DNA of 64,000 nt from an uncultured Pelagibacteraceae bacterium. Its GTDB lineage: Bacteria > Pseudomonadota > Alphaproteobacteria > Pelagibacterales > Pelagibacteraceae. Below the pieces are notes generated by a model. That model made no database searches. It had not been told where the DNA came from and worked only from the letters and a program-made list of their open reading frames with translations. The first letter of the stretch is position 1; each line of letters starts with the position of its first letter. Below, one piece after another: positions 22,320 through 37,274 of this stretch. The DNA is taken from contig CACPNG010000001.1 in assembly GCA_902635225.1 (NCBI GenBank), positions 1-64,000 on the forward strand. The letters are read 5' to 3'. The translations under genes were made by a program, and so were the position numbers.

Positions 22320-23427
22320 GGCAAATCTATCAAATTATTGGAGAAATATTGATAAAAAAATTTTTGTCTCTTTCATAATTTTATTCTCTCTTGGATTATT
22401 TTTTTCTTTCTCATCAACCTCATCATTAGCTGGGGAGAGGTTAAATAAAGACTACTATTTCTTTTTTTCAAAACATTTAATTTTTACATTTATAGCATTG
22501 GCAATCATGATTTTAATTTCAATTATTAGTACCAATATTTTGAAAAGAATAATTATACCTTTATTCATTTTGTCATTTATTCTTTTAGCATTAGTGCCAA
22601 TGATAGGTGTCGAAGTAAAAGGAGCAAAAAGATGGATAGACTTTTATTTTTTTAGACTACAACCAATTGAAATTTTAAAACCATTTTTTATTTTAGTTTC
22701 AGTAAAGATTTTAACTCTGGAAAAATTTGAAAATTCTCAAATAAAATATTTTTTAAGTTTTTTGTTATTATCATCAGTTATAATCCTTTTAATTGACCAG
22801 CCAGATCTTGGTCAATCTATTTTACTAGTTGGAAGTTGGATAGCTACTGTATTTGTCTCTGGAGTGAGCTTAATTTATATTTTAAGTTTTTTTTCACTTT
22901 TTTTGATTTCTTTGAGTTTAATATTAATTTCTCTGCCAGATAAATTTGGATATGTTTTAGACCGTTTGGTATCTTTTATTGATCCTACTAAAGGCGATAA
23001 ATTTCAATCCTCTTCGGCACTGGATGCAATAAAACTTGGTGGATTAACTGGGCAAGGAATGGGAGAAGGAATTTTGAAAGAGAGTGTTCCCGAGGCACAT
23101 ACAGATTATATTATAGCAATTATCTCTGAAGAATATGGATCGATAATTTCGATTATGATAATTCTAATATTTTTATTTATCTCGTTTAGAATAATCAAAA
23201 ATTGTATACATCAAACAGATCAACTAGTAAAAATTTCTCTTTGTGGTTTAGCAACGTTATTAATATTTCAAACTTTTATCCACGTTGGTGTGAATACTAA
23301 TTTAATACCTACGACTGGAATGACACTTCCGTTTTTAAGTTACGGTGGTTCATCTCTAGTTGGGAGTGCAATTTTAGCTGGAGTAATTTTGAATTACACT
23401 AAAAATAAAATTAATATCTATGAATAA
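22300..23427 (+). CDS. ftsW: lipid II polymerase FtsW
   Basis: SEDS family: GAKRWIDFYFFRLQPIEILKP, DQPDLGQSILL, PEAHTDYIIAIISEEYG, LPFLSYGGSSL. Confidence 0.95.
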   Translation: MQENIFRANLSNYWRNIDKKIFVSFIILFSLGLFFSFSSTSSLAGERLNKDYYFFFSKHLIFTFIALAIMILISIISTNILKRIIIPLFILSFILLALVPMIGVEVKGAKRWIDFYFFRLQPIEILKPFFILVSVKILTLEKFENSQIKYFLSFLLLSSVIILLIDQPDLGQSILLVGSWIATVFVSGVSLIYILSFFSLFLISLSLILISLPDKFGYVLDRLVSFIDPTKGDKFQSSSALDAIKLGGLTGQGMGEGILKESVPEAHTDYIIAIISEEYGSIISIMIILIFLFISFRIIKNCIHQTDQLVKISLCGLATLLIFQTFIHVGVNTNLIPTTGMTLPFLSYGGSSLVGSAILAGVILNYTKNKINIYE

Positions 23428-24511
23428 AAAGATTAGAGCTTTAATAGCTGTTGGGGGAACAGGTGGACATGTATTTCCTGGCATAAACTTAGCATCTAAT
23501 TTGATTAAAAAAAATTACAATGTTACAATTGTAACAGATAAAAGGGGTTATAAATTTTTTAAAGAGACAGATAAAAAAAACGTTTTAGTTTTCCCTTCAT
23601 CACCATTAATAAAAAAAAATATTTTTTTATTTATATTTTCTTTATTATTAATTTTATATTCAATACTAAGATCATTGATATTGTTGATATACAATCGGCC
23701 TAATATAATTTTTGGAATGGGAGGGTATGCATCTTTTCCGATTTGTATTGCAGCAGCAATATTGAGAATTAAATTCGTCATTTATGAAAATAATTTAATT
23801 ATTGGAAGGGCAAATAAAAAATTACTACCATTTGCTGAAAAAATTTTAGTTTCTAATAAAAAATTAGAGGGAATTAGTTTAAAATATGATTTTAAGACCA
23901 TCGAAGTTGGAAATATTATTAAAAAAGAAATAATAAATTTTTCATTAGATTTGAAGATAAAAAAAAAAGAACTAAAAATTCTTGTTCTTGGAGGCAGTCA
24001 GGCCGCCCAAATATTTGCAGAAATTTTACCTAAAATTTTTAAAAAATGTTCTGATGAAGGAATTTCAATCAAGATAATTCAACAATGTTTAACTTACCAA
24101 AATCGGGAACTTAGCTCTTTTTATAAAAAATTTAATATCGAACATGAGTTGTTTAATTTTAATGATAATATGATTAAATTCTTTTCAAAAATAAATTTAG
24201 CAATAACTAGATCTGGTTCGTCTGTATTAGCTGAGCTAACTAATGCAAATATTCCTTTTATATCAATACCACTTCCATCCTCAGTAGATAATCATCAATT
24301 AAAAAATGCTACTTTTTATAAAAATAGAAATTTTTCATTTTTAGTTGAAGAAAAAGATTTAAAAGATAAGCTATATAATCTTTTAAAAGAAATTCACGAA
24401 AATATGTCAAAATTAGATGAAATTAGCGCTAATCAAAGACAATATTCTGACAAACATGTCTACGAGAATATCGATGGAGTATTGAATAAAATTTTAAATG
24501 AAAAAAATTAA
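23420..24511 (+). CDS. murG: UDP-GlcNAc:lipid I GlcNAc transferase MurG
   Basis: AVGGTGGHVFPGINLA, LVLGGSQAAQIF, ITRSGSSVLAELTNANIPFISIPLP. Confidence 0.96.
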   Translation: MNKKIRALIAVGGTGGHVFPGINLASNLIKKNYNVTIVTDKRGYKFFKETDKKNVLVFPSSPLIKKNIFLFIFSLLLILYSILRSLILLIYNRPNIIFGMGGYASFPICIAAAILRIKFVIYENNLIIGRANKKLLPFAEKILVSNKKLEGISLKYDFKTIEVGNIIKKEIINFSLDLKIKKKELKILVLGGSQAAQIFAEILPKIFKKCSDEGISIKIIQQCLTYQNRELSSFYKKFNIEHELFNFNDNMIKFFSKINLAITRSGSSVLAELTNANIPFISIPLPSSVDNHQLKNATFYKNRNFSFLVEEKDLKDKLYNLLKEIHENMSKLDEISANQRQYSDKHVYENIDGVLNKILNEKN

Positions 24512-25895
24512 TCTCGGACAAAAAGAATTAATCCATTTTGTAGGCATTGGAGGCATAGGTATGAGTGGTTTAGCCTTCATAATGAAAAATATGGGTTTTA
24601 AAATTCAGGGAAGTGATCAAAATAAAAATAAAAATACAACTGCTTGCTCAAAATCAGGGATAAAAGTTTACATAGGTCACTCAAAAAAAAATATTAAAAA
24701 TTCTACAATTTTAGTTAAATCTTCAGCAATTAAAAATAATAATAACGAAATTAAATATGCTAAAAGTAAAAAAATACCAATTTATCCAAGAGCTGATATT
24801 TTGGCTGATGTTGTTTCTCTTAAAAAAAATATTATTATTACGGGATCTCATGGAAAAACAACTACAACATCATTAGTTTCAAAAATTTTGACAGATCAAA
24901 AATTAGATCCAACTATAATCAATGGAGGTGTTATAAATTCATTTAATAGTAATGCAAAGTTGGGAAAAGGAGATTGGGCTATACTCGAAGCTGACGAGTC
25001 CGATGGTAGCTTTCTTAAACTGCCCATAAATTATTCAGTAGTAACAAATATTGACAATGAACATTTAGATTATTATAAAAATTTTAAAAACTTAGAGAGC
25101 TCGTTCATAAAATTTATAGAAAAAACACCTCCCACAGGAAAGTCAATAGTTTGCATAGATGATAAAAATCTGAAAAAAATTCTAAGTCGGGTTAAAAATA
25201 AAAATATTATTACTTATGGCCAAAGTAAATATGCACATTATCAAATTTCTAATATTAGATACAAAATAGGTTACACTATTTTTGATTTAAGTTATAAAAG
25301 TTTAGAAAAAAAAAATAAGAAAATTAAAAATATTCATTTGAAATTATTAGGAAAACATAATGTTCAAAATGCATCCGCAGCTATAGCTGTATGCCTCAAT
25401 TTAGGTGTAAATAAAAATGTTATAAAAAGATCATTAAAAAAATTTAGCGGGGTACAAAGAAGAATGACCAAAATATTTTCAAAAAATACAAATGAATTTT
25501 ATGATGACTATGCTCATCATCCAACGGAAATAAGATCTATCTTAGAAGGGGTTAAAAATGTTTATAAAAGTAAAAAAATAGTTTCAGTTTTTGAACCTCA
25601 CCGATATTCAAGAGTCCTATCGTTAAAAAAAGAGTTTGCTAAATCATTTAAAAACTCAGATACAGTCCTTCTTTGTCCTCTGTACGAGGCTGGAGAGAGA
25701 AAAAGTCGAAAATACAATCAATACGATTTTGCTAAATCTATTTCTAAATTATCAAAGACACAAGTGGTCATTATTAAAAGTCAAAATGATCTAAATAAAT
25801 TTATGAAAAAGAATTTAAAATATAATGAGATAATTATTGGAATGGGGGCAGGATCAATTTCAAAATGGATGAAGGAGCTCAAAACCATCATATGA
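24498..25895 (+). CDS. murC: UDP-MurNAc:L-Ala ligase
   Basis: HFVGIGGIGMSGLAFIM, ITGSHGKTTTTSLV, DDYAHHPTEIRS, VFEPHRYSR. Confidence 0.97.
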   Translation: MKKINLGQKELIHFVGIGGIGMSGLAFIMKNMGFKIQGSDQNKNKNTTACSKSGIKVYIGHSKKNIKNSTILVKSSAIKNNNNEIKYAKSKKIPIYPRADILADVVSLKKNIIITGSHGKTTTTSLVSKILTDQKLDPTIINGGVINSFNSNAKLGKGDWAILEADESDGSFLKLPINYSVVTNIDNEHLDYYKNFKNLESSFIKFIEKTPPTGKSIVCIDDKNLKKILSRVKNKNIITYGQSKYAHYQISNIRYKIGYTIFDLSYKSLEKKNKKIKNIHLKLLGKHNVQNASAAIAVCLNLGVNKNVIKRSLKKFSGVQRRMTKIFSKNTNEFYDDYAHHPTEIRSILEGVKNVYKSKKIVSVFEPHRYSRVLSLKKEFAKSFKNSDTVLLCPLYEAGERKSRKYNQYDFAKSISKLSKTQVVIIKSQNDLNKFMKKNLKYNEIIIGMGAGSISKWMKELKTII

Positions 25896-26797
25896 GATCG
25901 AATCACGAACTAATAAAAAAATTTAGTGAAAATATCTCTAACAACATAAAACTTTCAAATTATAGCTGGTTTAATTTAGGAGGCCCTGCTGAATACTTTT
26001 TTAAACCCAGAAACAAAGAACAACTAATTGAATTCTTAAAAGAAAACAGACAACATAAATTAAAATTAACAATACTTGGGGCTGGTTCTAATTTACTTAT
26101 TAGAGATAAAGGAGTTAGAGGAGTCGTTATCAAACTTGGATTACCTTTTTCAGAAATAAAATTAGTTCAACAGAACACAATAGAAGCTGGTGCCGCAGCC
26201 TTAGACCGAAAAGTTGCAAATTTCGCAAAAGATAATGGTGTTGGAAATCTTGAATTTCTATCATGTATACCTGGTTCTTTGGGAGGAGCAATCATCATGA
26301 ATAGCGGTTGCTACGGAAATGATATTTCCAAAGTTTTAGTATCAATGAAAGTTATTGATCTAAAAAGCTGTAAAGAAAGAGAAATTAAAAGAAACGAAAT
26401 TAAGTTTTTTTATAGAGGATCAAATTTACCTAATGAGTTAGTCATAACATCTGTAAAACTAAAAGGAAAAAAACAACTAAAAGAAATTATAGAAAAAAAA
26501 CAGAACGATTTTATTCAGAAAAAAAAACTTACCCAACCTAGTCAAGTTAAAACATGTGGAAGCACTTTTAAAAATTTTAACAATAATCAAAAAGCATGGC
26601 AATTAATAAAACAATCTGGTTGCGATAGTTTTAAAGAAGGCGATGCTGAAGTGTCTAAAAAGCACTGTAATTTTTTTGTAAATAATGGGAAGGCAAACGC
26701 CTCTGATATTGAAAAATTAATTAATAAAGTTAGGGAAACTGTGAACAAAAAAACAGGAATTGATTTAGAGTTAGAGATCAAAATAGTTGGTGATTAA
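25892..26797 (+). CDS. murB: UDP-N-acetylenolpyruvoylglucosamine reductase
   Basis: YSWFNLGGPAEYFFKP, LGAGSNLLIRDKGVRG, FLSCIPGSLGGAIIMNSGCYG. ORF opens at 25865; ATG at 25892 gives an ATGA overlap with the murC stop. Confidence 0.94.
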   Translation: MRSNHELIKKFSENISNNIKLSNYSWFNLGGPAEYFFKPRNKEQLIEFLKENRQHKLKLTILGAGSNLLIRDKGVRGVVIKLGLPFSEIKLVQQNTIEAGAAALDRKVANFAKDNGVGNLEFLSCIPGSLGGAIIMNSGCYGNDISKVLVSMKVIDLKSCKEREIKRNEIKFFYRGSNLPNELVITSVKLKGKKQLKEIIEKKQNDFIQKKKLTQPSQVKTCGSTFKNFNNNQKAWQLIKQSGCDSFKEGDAEVSKKHCNFFVNNGKANASDIEKLINKVRETVNKKTGIDLELEIKIVGD

Positions 26798-27728
26798 AAG
26801 AAAATTTAAAAATATTTTAGTTGTAGTTGGTGGAAATTCGGGCGAGAGAGAAATAAGTTTAGCTAGTGGAAAAGCTTGTATTAAAGCACTTAGAAAAAAA
26901 AATTACAATGTTTCGATATTTGACCCAAAGTTTAAAAATTTAAATTTAATCAATAAATTGAAAACAGATGTAATCTTTAATGCGCTCCATGGTAAAGGTG
27001 GGGAGGACGGCATTGCTCAAAGTTATTTTGAATACTTAAAGATACCTTATACCCACTCTGGCGTAGTAAGTTCATATAATGCTATGAATAAGATTATTTC
27101 AAAAGATCTTTTCACTAAAAGTAAAATTTTAACTCCAAAATATTTTTCATTAACGAAAAAAGAACACAATAATAAAAATTTAAAAGAATTAGTAACAAAA
27201 AAACAAATTAATTTTCCTTTAGTTATAAAACCAATTAACGAAGGTTCAAGTTTAGGTGTAAAGATTATTAAAGATTTCAAAAGTTTATATAGATCTTCAA
27301 AATTTCTATTCAGAAAGTATAACCAATTAATGTTTGAAAAGTATATCGGAGGTCAGGAAATACAAGTTGCAGTAATCAACAATAATGTATTAGGTGCAAT
27401 CGAACTTGTTCCAAAACGATCATTTTACGATTATAAGGCAAAGTATACTAAATCTGCAAAAACAGAACACATCATGCCAGCAAGACTTAGCAAAAAAAAT
27501 TATTCTAAAGTTTTAAAATTAGCAAAAAAAGCTCATCAAACTCTAGGATGCAGAGGTGTTACAAGAACTGATTTTAAATTTTATAAGAATAAATTTTATA
27601 TATTGGAACTTAATACACAACCAGGAATGACAAGTCTTTCTTTAGTGCCTGAAATTGCCAGCCACTATGGAATAATTTTCGATGATTTAGTGGAAAAGAT
27701 TTTATTAGATGCAAGTATCAATAAATGA
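26787..27728 (+). CDS. ddl: D-alanine--D-alanine ligase
   Basis: GGNSGEREISLASGKAC, ALHGKGGEDG, VIKPINEGSSLGVKI, ELNTQPGMTSLSLVPEIA. Confidence 0.95.
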   Translation: MVIKRKFKNILVVVGGNSGEREISLASGKACIKALRKKNYNVSIFDPKFKNLNLINKLKTDVIFNALHGKGGEDGIAQSYFEYLKIPYTHSGVVSSYNAMNKIISKDLFTKSKILTPKYFSLTKKEHNNKNLKELVTKKQINFPLVIKPINEGSSLGVKIIKDFKSLYRSSKFLFRKYNQLMFEKYIGGQEIQVAVINNNVLGAIELVPKRSFYDYKAKYTKSAKTEHIMPARLSKKNYSKVLKLAKKAHQTLGCRGVTRTDFKFYKNKFYILELNTQPGMTSLSLVPEIASHYGIIFDDLVEKILLDASINK

Positions 27729-28384
27729 AAAAAAGAATTTTATTTGCTTCAGTGCTTTTATTATTACTAAGCACTTATAATATTCATAAGAGTGTAGATT
27801 TAAACTTTGGATTAAATATAGAGAAAATTTTTATTGAAAATAATAAATTCATTGATAAAAAAATTATAAAAAATAAACTCTTATTCTTATACGAAACCAA
27901 TCTTTTTTTACTAAACCAAAAAGATATTAAATTAAAATTAAATGAAATAGATTTTATTGATAGCTTTGAAGTCAAAAAAATTTTTCCAAATAAAATAAAA
28001 GTAAAGGTTTACGAACATATTCCTATTGCAATTATTCAAAATAAAACAGAAAAAAAATTTTATACTAAAAATGGTAAAGCTATTAAATTTATTGAAATAG
28101 ATGAATTAAGCAATTTGCCTCTGGTGTTTGGTGACTATAGAAGCTTCTCAGATTTTTATAAAATATTGAAAAAGGTTAATTTTCCATTAGGTGAAATTAA
28201 AACATTTTATTTATTTGAGTCTAAAAGATGGGATATTGTCACAAAAAACAATCAAATAATAAAATTACCTATTAAAAACTATGAGATAAGTTTGCAGAAT
28301 TTCATTAATTTTAAAAACAACATAAATTTTGGAAAATATAAAATTTTTGATTATAGAATAAATAATCAAATTATTTTAAAATAA
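27725..28384 (+). CDS. ftsQ: FtsQ-like POTRA division protein
   Basis: N-terminal TM, POTRA-like (FIDSFEVKKIFPNKIKVKVYEHIPIAIIQ), position after ddl. Confidence 0.8.
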   Translation: MKKRILFASVLLLLLSTYNIHKSVDLNFGLNIEKIFIENNKFIDKKIIKNKLLFLYETNLFLLNQKDIKLKLNEIDFIDSFEVKKIFPNKIKVKVYEHIPIAIIQNKTEKKFYTKNGKAIKFIEIDELSNLPLVFGDYRSFSDFYKILKKVNFPLGEIKTFYLFESKRWDIVTKNNQIIKLPIKNYEISLQNFINFKNNINFGKYKIFDYRINNQIILK

Positions 28385-28387
28385 TTT

Positions 28388-29581
28388 ATGAAAATTAATC
28401 CTATTAATTTGTTTATAGAAATAAATAATTTTAATTTTATTTTTGTAGTAGTTGAAAGGATTGATGACAATTATTCAAAAATCATTTTTAAAGAAAACAT
28501 TCCTATTCAAGGAATAAAAGATAAACTAATCATCGATTACAATTTAGTTTTAAAAATTTTTAAAGAAAAGATTTATTCATTAGAACAGAATTTAGATTTT
28601 GTTTTTAAAGAAGTTATAATAATTATTGATAATTTTAATCACTCTTTGATAAGTTTTTCCGGATTTAAAAAGTTAAATGGATCTCAACTATTAAAAGAAA
28701 ATATTACTTATATTTTAAACTTTTTGAAATCTCAAATAAACGAAATTGAAAATAAAAAAACTATACTACATATTTTTAATACTAAATTTACTCTTGATGA
28801 TAAAGAAATGGTGAATTTACCAATCGGTTTATTTGGAAATTTTTATTATCATGAATTATCATTTTTTCTGATAGACAATAATGATTATAACAATCTTAAG
28901 AAAGTTTTAAGTGAGTGCAACTTGAAAATTAAAAAAATCATCTCCAAAAATTTTGTTGAGGGAGCCACGCTCATAAAGTCTGACACAAATTTAAATGATT
29001 TATTTAAAATTGAAATAAGCGAAGAATATTCAAAACTTACTTTTATTGAAAATTCATCATTAAAATATATTCAAGATTTTAAATTTGGATCGAATTTGAT
29101 CATCAATGATATCTCAAAAATAACAGGCTTAAAGACTGATATAATTAAAAGCATTCTGATTAATTCAGATTTTTCAGAAAATAATCTAAAAGAGTTAGTT
29201 GAAAAAAACTTCTTCAAAGACAATAATTATCGTAAAATAAGTAAAAAACTTATAAAAGATATTGCAAAAGCGAGAATAGAAGAATTATCTGAAATAATAT
29301 TGTTCAAAAATATAAATACAAAATTCTTTTTAGAGAAAAAAATACCAATTTTTTTAAAGCTTAACGACTCATTAATTTTTCAAAAATTTATTAATTCTTT
29401 TAAACTAATTTTCTCAAATAAATATAATTGCTCTTTGAGTGTTATTGATAATGATGAGACAGAAAATTTTTATAACAATGTAAACGATATTGTTCAATTT
29501 GGGTGGAAAAAAGAGGCCGTTCCGATTATCCTCGAAAAAAGGTCAATAATGGCAAGATTATTTAATTTTTTATTTAATTAA
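28388..29581 (+). CDS. ftsA: divergent FtsA-like protein
   Basis: Position between ftsQ and lpxC; about 397 aa; C-terminal KRSIMARLFNFLFN resembles an FtsA amphipathic membrane-targeting helix. Primary-sequence similarity is weak by eye. Confidence 0.6.
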   Translation: MKINPINLFIEINNFNFIFVVVERIDDNYSKIIFKENIPIQGIKDKLIIDYNLVLKIFKEKIYSLEQNLDFVFKEVIIIIDNFNHSLISFSGFKKLNGSQLLKENITYILNFLKSQINEIENKKTILHIFNTKFTLDDKEMVNLPIGLFGNFYYHELSFFLIDNNDYNNLKKVLSECNLKIKKIISKNFVEGATLIKSDTNLNDLFKIEISEEYSKLTFIENSSLKYIQDFKFGSNLIINDISKITGLKTDIIKSILINSDFSENNLKELVEKNFFKDNNYRKISKKLIKDIAKARIEELSEIILFKNINTKFFLEKKIPIFLKLNDSLIFQKFINSFKLIFSNKYNCSLSVIDNDETENFYNNVNDIVQFGWKKEAVPIILEKRSIMARLFNFLFN

Positions 29582-29647
29582 ATACTGTTTTTTTTAGAAA
29601 CATTAGTTGTTTTAAGGGAAACAGCTTAGTTAGATATAAAGTTCAAG

Positions 29648-30574
29648 ATGTTAAATATTTATCAGCAAACTATTACAAAACCACTTACATTTTGTGGCAT
29701 TGGTCTTCATTCTGGACAAAAATCTAAAATGACTATTTATCCAGGAAAAGAGGACCAAGGTATAATTTTTAAAAGAGTAGATTTAAAAAAAGATAATATA
29801 ATTTTGGCAGATTACAAAAGTGTTTCATCTGCAAGATTATGCACTACTTTAGAAAATAAATTAGGAGTAAAAGTATCAACGGTAGAACACTTACTCGCAG
29901 CTCTTTATGTTTCAGAGATTGACAACGTTGTAATTGAGATAGATAACGAAGAAGTGCCAATAATGGATGGATCAGCAAAAAATTTTTTAGAAATTTTAAA
30001 AAAAACTAAACTTAAAACTTTAAACAAAAAAAGAAAATATCTTAAAATTTTAGATAAGGTTTCTTTAGTTGAGGGTGAAAAAAATATTTCTATAGAACCT
30101 AACAACCAGTCATTCGAAGTTAATTTTGAATTGAATTATGATAATAAGATTATAGGAAATCAGAGTAATAATATTAATTTTCAAATCGACGATTTAAAGG
30201 ATGTCTGTGAGTCAAGAACATTTTGTTTATTTAACGATATACAAAAAATCAAAAAAATGGGTTTAGCGAAGGGCGGTTCACTGGAAAATGCAATCGTAGT
30301 AGATAACGATAAAGTTCTTAATGATGAAGGCTTAAGAAACGAGAAGGAATTTGTTAATCATAAAATTTTAGACTTAGCTGGAGATTTTCTTTTATCAGGC
30401 TTCAGAGTGCTAGGGAAAGTAAATTGTTATCAGGGTGGCCACTCTTTGACAAATATGTTTTTAAAAAAACTATTGGACTCAAAATCATCTGTTAAAGTTT
30501 TTGAGCTTAAAGATGATGTCATTTCAAAAAAGATTGACAATTCGCAGTCAATAAAATTAGCCGTTAGCGCATAA
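29648..30574 (+). CDS. lpxC: UDP-3-O-acyl-GlcNAc deacetylase
   Basis: CGIGLHSGQKSKMTI, STVEHLLAALY, PIMDGSA, NHKILDLAGDFLL. Confidence 0.96.
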   Translation: MLNIYQQTITKPLTFCGIGLHSGQKSKMTIYPGKEDQGIIFKRVDLKKDNIILADYKSVSSARLCTTLENKLGVKVSTVEHLLAALYVSEIDNVVIEIDNEEVPIMDGSAKNFLEILKKTKLKTLNKKRKYLKILDKVSLVEGEKNISIEPNNQSFEVNFELNYDNKIIGNQSNNINFQIDDLKDVCESRTFCLFNDIQKIKKMGLAKGGSLENAIVVDNDKVLNDEGLRNEKEFVNHKILDLAGDFLLSGFRVLGKVNCYQGGHSLTNMFLKKLLDSKSSVKVFELKDDVISKKIDNSQSIKLAVSA

Positions 30575-30623
30575 GTAAAATTTTTAACATATAATTTTAA
30601 TTTTAATCTGATATTAATTTCAT

Positions 30624-31451
30624 ATGTTTAAAAAAATATTTATTATTATATTTTTTTTAATTGTATTTAGTGCTTGCTCCAAAAACCAGGAAGAAGTTAT
30701 TTATCAGCCACTGGAAAAAACAAATCCATATGAGTTGTATAAAGAGGGTCTTACTGCATTCGAAAGAAACGATTTCTTTTTTGCAGAAAAAAAATTCACT
30801 GAAGCAGAATTAAATTTTGAAGAAACAGATTTTGCAGCGAAATCAGCAATTATGTCTATTTTTTCACTTTACGGATTAAATTTTTATGAGCAAGCTACTG
30901 AAAATTTAGAAAGGTATTTTAAAACATATCCGGCAGATAAAAATATAGTTTATGCACATTTCCTTCATGCTGTAATTTATTATGAGCAAATTAGTGATGA
31001 AAAAAAAGATTTAAAACCCTTGTTACAAGCGGATGAAAAAATAGATTTTTTTCTAAAAAATTACCCAAATACTGAATACGCAATAGATTTAAAGTTTAAA
31101 AAAGATTTAATTCAAAATCAAATTGCCGCTAAAGAACTTTTTGTTGCAAAATATTATATTTCAATCAAAAAATGGGTACCTGCTATTCAGAGACTAAAAA
31201 TTATTGTAAACAAATATGATAAAACTATTTTTATAGAGGAAGCGCTCCATCGTTTGGTTGAAATTCATTATCACCTTGGTTTAGAAAATGAGGCTAAAAA
31301 ATATGCTAATATTTTGGGATATAATTATAATTCTAGTGAATGGTTTGAACAATCTTATAAAATTTTAAATAAAGATTATAAATTGACAAAAAACCCAATT
31401 ATTAAAAAAGATGATAGCTGGTATAAAAAAATTATAAAAAAAATTAAATAA
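30624..31451 (+). CDS. bamD: outer membrane assembly lipoprotein BamD
   Basis: Lipobox FSACSK, TPR-like repeats, PNTEYAIDLKFKKDLIQNQIAAKEL. Confidence 0.9.
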   Translation: MFKKIFIIIFFLIVFSACSKNQEEVIYQPLEKTNPYELYKEGLTAFERNDFFFAEKKFTEAELNFEETDFAAKSAIMSIFSLYGLNFYEQATENLERYFKTYPADKNIVYAHFLHAVIYYEQISDEKKDLKPLLQADEKIDFFLKNYPNTEYAIDLKFKKDLIQNQIAAKELFVAKYYISIKKWVPAIQRLKIIVNKYDKTIFIEEALHRLVEIHYHLGLENEAKKYANILGYNYNSSEWFEQSYKILNKDYKLTKNPIIKKDDSWYKKIIKKIK

Positions 31452-31456
31452 ATTGA

Positions 31457-35184
<3,728 letters not shown>

Positions 35185-35197
<13 letters not shown>

Positions 35198-37230
35198 TTC
35201 AGCATTTTATTTTTTTTAAATCTGTCCCATCCAGGGCTTCTGTAGCCTTCATCAAAGTCTACGAAATTATCTTGATTAAATTCAAATTCATCTTTCTCAA
35301 TCTCACTCATTTCATTTTTTTCAACACTTTCATCAGGTATTTCATTAACAAATCTTGATGGCAATGAGTCCATCCAATCTCCATGATATGCTCTTTTCAT
35401 TGCAAAAGACAAATAAGCTTCTTTTTTTGCTCTTGTAATCCCAACGTAAGCAAGTCTTCTCTCTTCCTCCAGCGCAAAGTCTCCTTTTTCCTCTAAAGAT
35501 TTTTGATGAGGAAATAGCCCTTCTTCCCAACCAGGAAGAAATACAACATCGAACTCCAAACCTTTAGCCGCGTGCATTGTCATCAAATTGATCTTAGCTC
35601 CTTCCCACTCTTGATCTATTGAAGTAGCCAAAGCAACATGCTCTAAGAAATCTTGTAAGTTGTCGTAATCTTGCATAGCTCGTAATAACTCTTTTAAATT
35701 TTCTAATCTATTTTCATTTTCTAAATCTTTTTTATTTTTGAGCATTGATGAATACCCTGACTCATCTAATATTAATTTAAGTAAATCAGGATGCTTCATA
35801 CTATGCGAGTCTTTACGCCATTTTTGAATCATCTTGATAAGTTGATTAAGTGTAGTTTTAATCTTTGGCTTAAATTCTCCTTTTTCAATAATTTTAATTA
35901 TAGTATCCTCTAAACATAATTTATTTTTTTTACCAAAATTGTAGATTAGATTGAGTGTGCTTTCCCCAATCCCCTTTTTTGGCGAGCCAATAACTCTTTC
36001 TAAAGCCAAATCATCGAATTTTTGATTTACGATTCTTAAATATGAAACTGCATCTTTTATTTCTGCTCTTTCATAAAATTTTATACCTCCTAAAACTCGA
36101 TAACCAATACCGACTTGAAGAAATCTTTCCTCAAATTCCCTAGTTTGATAGATTGCTCTGACTAAAATCGCTGTATCGTTTAATGAATATTTATTTTTAA
36201 TTTTTTTTTCAATTATATCACTTATACCCTGCGCTTCATCTTTTCCTGATCTATAACAATTCAGTTTGACCAACTCACCCTGAGTCGCCGACGACCATAA
36301 TTTTTTACCAACCCTATTTGAATTGTTCGATATTAAATTCGAAGCAGTTTCCAATATATTTTTTGTTGACCTATAATTTTGTTCTAATTTAAAAACTTTA
36401 CAGTTTTTATAAATCTGATCAAAAGTTAGAAAATTTTTAATTTCAGCGCCCCGCCAGCTATAAATTGACTGGTCATCATCTCCTACACAGCAAATATTTT
36501 CTTTTTCATTGACCAATAAATTTAACCATTTGTTTTGAATAAAGTTAGTATCTTGAAATTCGTCAACTAATATATATTTGAAATTATTATTATAAATTTC
36601 TTTAATATCCTTATGATCTTCAAAAAGTTTCACACAAAATAAAATCAAATCGCCAAAATCAAAAGCATTTAAATCTTTTGTTTTATTTTGATATATTTCA
36701 TAAACTTTTAGTATCGATTTCAAAATTGAGCTTGATCTTTCAGGTTTTACATCTTTAGGCAACAAACCCTTATTTTTCCATTGATCTATATGATATAAGA
36801 TCAATTGAGGAGAAAATTTCTTAGCATCTAAATCCTCGGCCTTAACTATATTCCTTAAAAGCTTTTTTTGATCGTCTGTATCTAAAATAGTAAAATTACT
36901 CTTATAACCAAGAGCCTCAGCATGTCTTCTTAAAATCTTCACACTTATGGAATGAAATGTTCCAAGCCAAGGTATAGAGCTTGAACTTCCCTTTATGTGC
37001 TGCATAACTCGGTTTTGCATCTCTTTTGCAGCTTTATTTGTAAACGTGACACAGAGTATTTGATTAGGAAATGCTTTTTTCTTATCGATAATATGCATCA
37101 ATCTTGTTGTTAAAACTCTTGTCTTACCTGAGCCGGCACCTGCAACAATTAAATTAGGTCCTTCAGTGCTAAGAACTGCATCTTTTTGTTCTTTGTTTAA
37201 TTTTTCTATTAATTTTACTATGCTATTCAT
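35185..37230 (-). CDS. uvrD: UvrD/PcrA family DNA helicase
   Basis: VAGAGSGKTRVLTTR, VDEFQDTNFIQNKWL, VGDDDQSIYSWRGA, LMTMHAAKGLEFDVVFLPGWEEG. Confidence 0.95.
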
Positions 37231-37274
37231 AACTTGAAATTTTCATTTATATACTAGTTACAAAAATAAAAAAA

